In this document: positions 63,501 to 64,000 of the stretch, in pieces
How positions within the stretch are numbered: position 1 is the stretch's first letter
Layout: every line of letters starts with the position of its first letter
From: QHCE01 sp041743105
GTDB taxonomy: Bacteria; Actinomycetota; Actinomycetes; Mycobacteriales; QHCE01
Assembly (NCBI GenBank): GCA_041743105.1
Contig: JBGTNI010000072.1
Coordinates: 1-64,000, forward strand
Direction of reading: 5' to 3'
DNA: 64,000 nt
The notes under the pieces: generated by a model
Seen by the model: the letters and a program-made list of their open reading frames with translations, nothing else
The model's database searches: none
What the model was told of the DNA's origin: nothing
Translations under genes and position numbers: made by a program

Positions 63501-64000
63501 GAAATTCCATGAATCGCCCGTAGCTCGTGCAACCCGAAGGCCACCCGCAGCATGGGATCGGCCACATCGGGTTCGACCACGGATAATATGACACCCAGCT
63601 CACGCCGGAAGTCTTCGATAAGTCCACCACGAACCCGATCTGCGAGCCCATGAATTTCTTCGCAGGCGCTGAGAATGAGGGCACGATTCCTATCGATAAG
63701 GTCGCGATCATTCGCCAGCTTGGCCAGGTGATTAGCTATGAGATGGGAATGAGCCACCTTGATGACGAAGTCCTCGGTCCAGTCATCGCTCTCGACGTCG
63801 CGGACTCGACGCGAATCGAGGCCGAGCCTTTTCGCCACCTCGAACGGTGAGACCGAGGGAGACGTCACTAAGCTCCGGGTCCCCGATACCAGCCGAGCAA
63901 GGTCCGTCCGAAGCGCGACGAAATCGGGCTGGGCTGCCCCCGCATCTGCCACAATCCACTCCGGCTCTTGTCCGCACACTCTCCCGATGCGCGGCACCAT
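60518..64000 (-). CDS. Giant protein with several HTH-like segments, cut or starting at window edge
   Basis: At least 1160 residues are encoded. The first ATG is the last codon of the window, so the true start may lie outside. XRE/HTH-like segments recur: about residues 50-75 (SVSPFEVAKRLGLDSRRVRD), 160-195 (HGISHEEAANAVPELP), 410-460, 600-640 (PISQKNLASAGGRYDD), 750-775 (YVSGLAAGSGLDEDRLRVLL), 950-990 (YGLSAREVAKLIGMKPIDVDRLERG) and 1040-1070 (LAPGELAAIELG). Pro-rich linkers lie near residues 257-280 and 905-940, and the C-terminus is disordered and Pro/Gly-rich. No enzymatic motif is recognised. It could be a scaffold regulator or a diversified effector. Confidence 0.65.
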   Translation of the reverse strand: MVPRIGRVCGQEPEWIVADAGAAQPDFVALRTDLARLVSGTRSLVTSPSVSPFEVAKRLGLDSRRVRDVESDDWTEDFVIKVAHSHLIANHLAKLANDRDLIDRNRALILSACEEIHGLADRVRGGLIEDFRRELGVILSVVEPDVADPMLRVAFGLHELRAIHGISHEEAANAVPELPEAALREYEYAIGYSIDDLLRIREVTERFGCPNPAYEYVYDHLRASVDLLYVDPRRAQFLPERRQARVDQLTGRAPSVSPRPSPSPPPLPSEAAAAPRVGEPHIVAAIVRARNSAGETQRVAARFLAEIFNPNEYRHYANFIEQFERRGAIDSFDGVYYASLLLRRYAGFLGESRDRLSAFQGALDRHAEKLRKERAAELFARLGLRETRAGTREEIARSVDIAMSLQHARQISCLTLQAVAGAINAELGRDVISAANLFRLETVPRYNLRQLRTAQWVLAVCRMPEEVIGVGAEATAEDRDRLRHAVRAHLAEWGARPPRRVRQQGSAGRPTGPRRGVTDTGYADLIVVRAQLEAELAGAGFGVAEFFPYLEGLLGEQEKKIDATRRAELLSGLRARGSLFPQPAVGPTIDYGPEIGLRADIALAISKWRLTREPPISQKNLASAGGRYDDGFYREIRVIEEAAWPDFPPEDAIHRVLEALEAPQDLVQVVDERIVALHEEIQWRGLRSRPAAIAPVHEDPLEELNHGLEIFYWLAAIHLEHDHRRRRLPGDYVSGLAAGSGLDEDRLRVLLNPRARRWHPADTRLAGPDATLAERWSAAGMVSRAITAYATGDAVRSDVERSSGAGSLHPDEHRLLWQNIGRLAAAHTELLEQVLGPDEPRRRDRIRGSLDRVSFDNLAGGGGAEDRESLLLLLNDWQRILDETRPVGEHDPLDRTEPAPEPPWHRFLHSAVPAAVTPSPTVAPAPTETTPRSPLHSAASSSENRPDPRTDPDGWGTCGWLHRRYRNAYGLSAREVAKLIGMKPIDVDRLERGEGKRLALVAANTASLAALVCTGRSSQNLKPLQRAPEGKNGWSYAGQVIGAVRRGLGEPVVSAASSHGLAPGELAAIELGERARYNAELGRLLDFYAEFLVQQQREHQRSAPSGGESGSAPTVKSSTTNPPVPPTRPGPQLGGPPPAARPPGFRPGTHQRRPAGRSLL

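Noticed and set aside
1..64000. tRNA or rRNA genes
   Set aside because: The larger intergenic gaps were read for T-loop (GGTTCRA) patterns and none was convincing.

Overview
The window is GC-rich chromosomal DNA from a high-GC Gram-positive bacterium (Actinomycetota). The evidence is a block of housekeeping genes in a typical actinobacterial order (rpsA, rimO, pgsA, clgR, lppM-like, recA, recX, miaB, hflX, lexA with a LysM gene, nrdR), an IdeR-type iron repressor, and LexA sites of the TCGAAC-N4-GTTCGA type. The closest feel is Pseudonocardiales or Corynebacteriales, but the sequence alone does not fix a genus. The number of frameshifted or truncated genes is high for 64 kb.

Layout. 1-6 kb: the 3' part of a glycyl-tRNA synthetase beta-type gene, a lipoprotein, a glycolipid-binding-domain protein, two tiny overlapping genes and a 14-TM drug exporter. 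6-8.2 kb: one long gene broken into several reading frames. 8.4-12.1 kb: a CPA2 antiporter and an ABC-2 exporter pair whose 3' end lies in a 46-bp x 4 tandem repeat. 12.3-20.5 kb: a TPR regulator, ideR, a lipoprotein, nrdR, a zeta-toxin module with a broken toxin, a glycogen-debranching-type enzyme and a small toxin-antitoxin pair with a palindromic operator. 20.5-42 kb: the core block, containing lexA and its divergent LysM gene (each with a candidate SOS box), hflX, malic enzyme, miaB, recX, a recA split by a 365-residue intein behind a perfect SOS box, clgR, pgsA, rimO, rpsA and a secreted M1 peptidase. 42-52 kb: a Phd/PIN pair with a frameshifted toxin, then polA followed by three tandem paralogues of an unrecognised family (the middle one frameshifted), then a substrate-binding lipoprotein whose two halves are in swapped order, with a decayed duplicate of its 3' end nearby. 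52-64 kb: VOC proteins, an AT-richer tag gene, a virginiamycin-B-lyase-like propeller, small metabolic genes, an HEPN/MNT module with a perfect operator palindrome, a HEAT-repeat remnant, and a protein of at least 1160 residues built of several HTH-like segments that runs to the window edge.

How it fits together. RecA, RecX, LexA and the LysM protein form a visible SOS core, with PolA and Tag as further repair enzymes. MiaB, RimO, HflX, S1 and GlyRS serve translation. Four toxin-antitoxin-like modules lie in 45 kb; two of the toxins are broken, and three modules have palindromes at their promoter or start codon. The strongest candidates for undescribed biology are the swapped-order binding protein, the polA-linked paralogue array and the giant multi-HTH protein. 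All calls come from reading the sequence; no searches were run.
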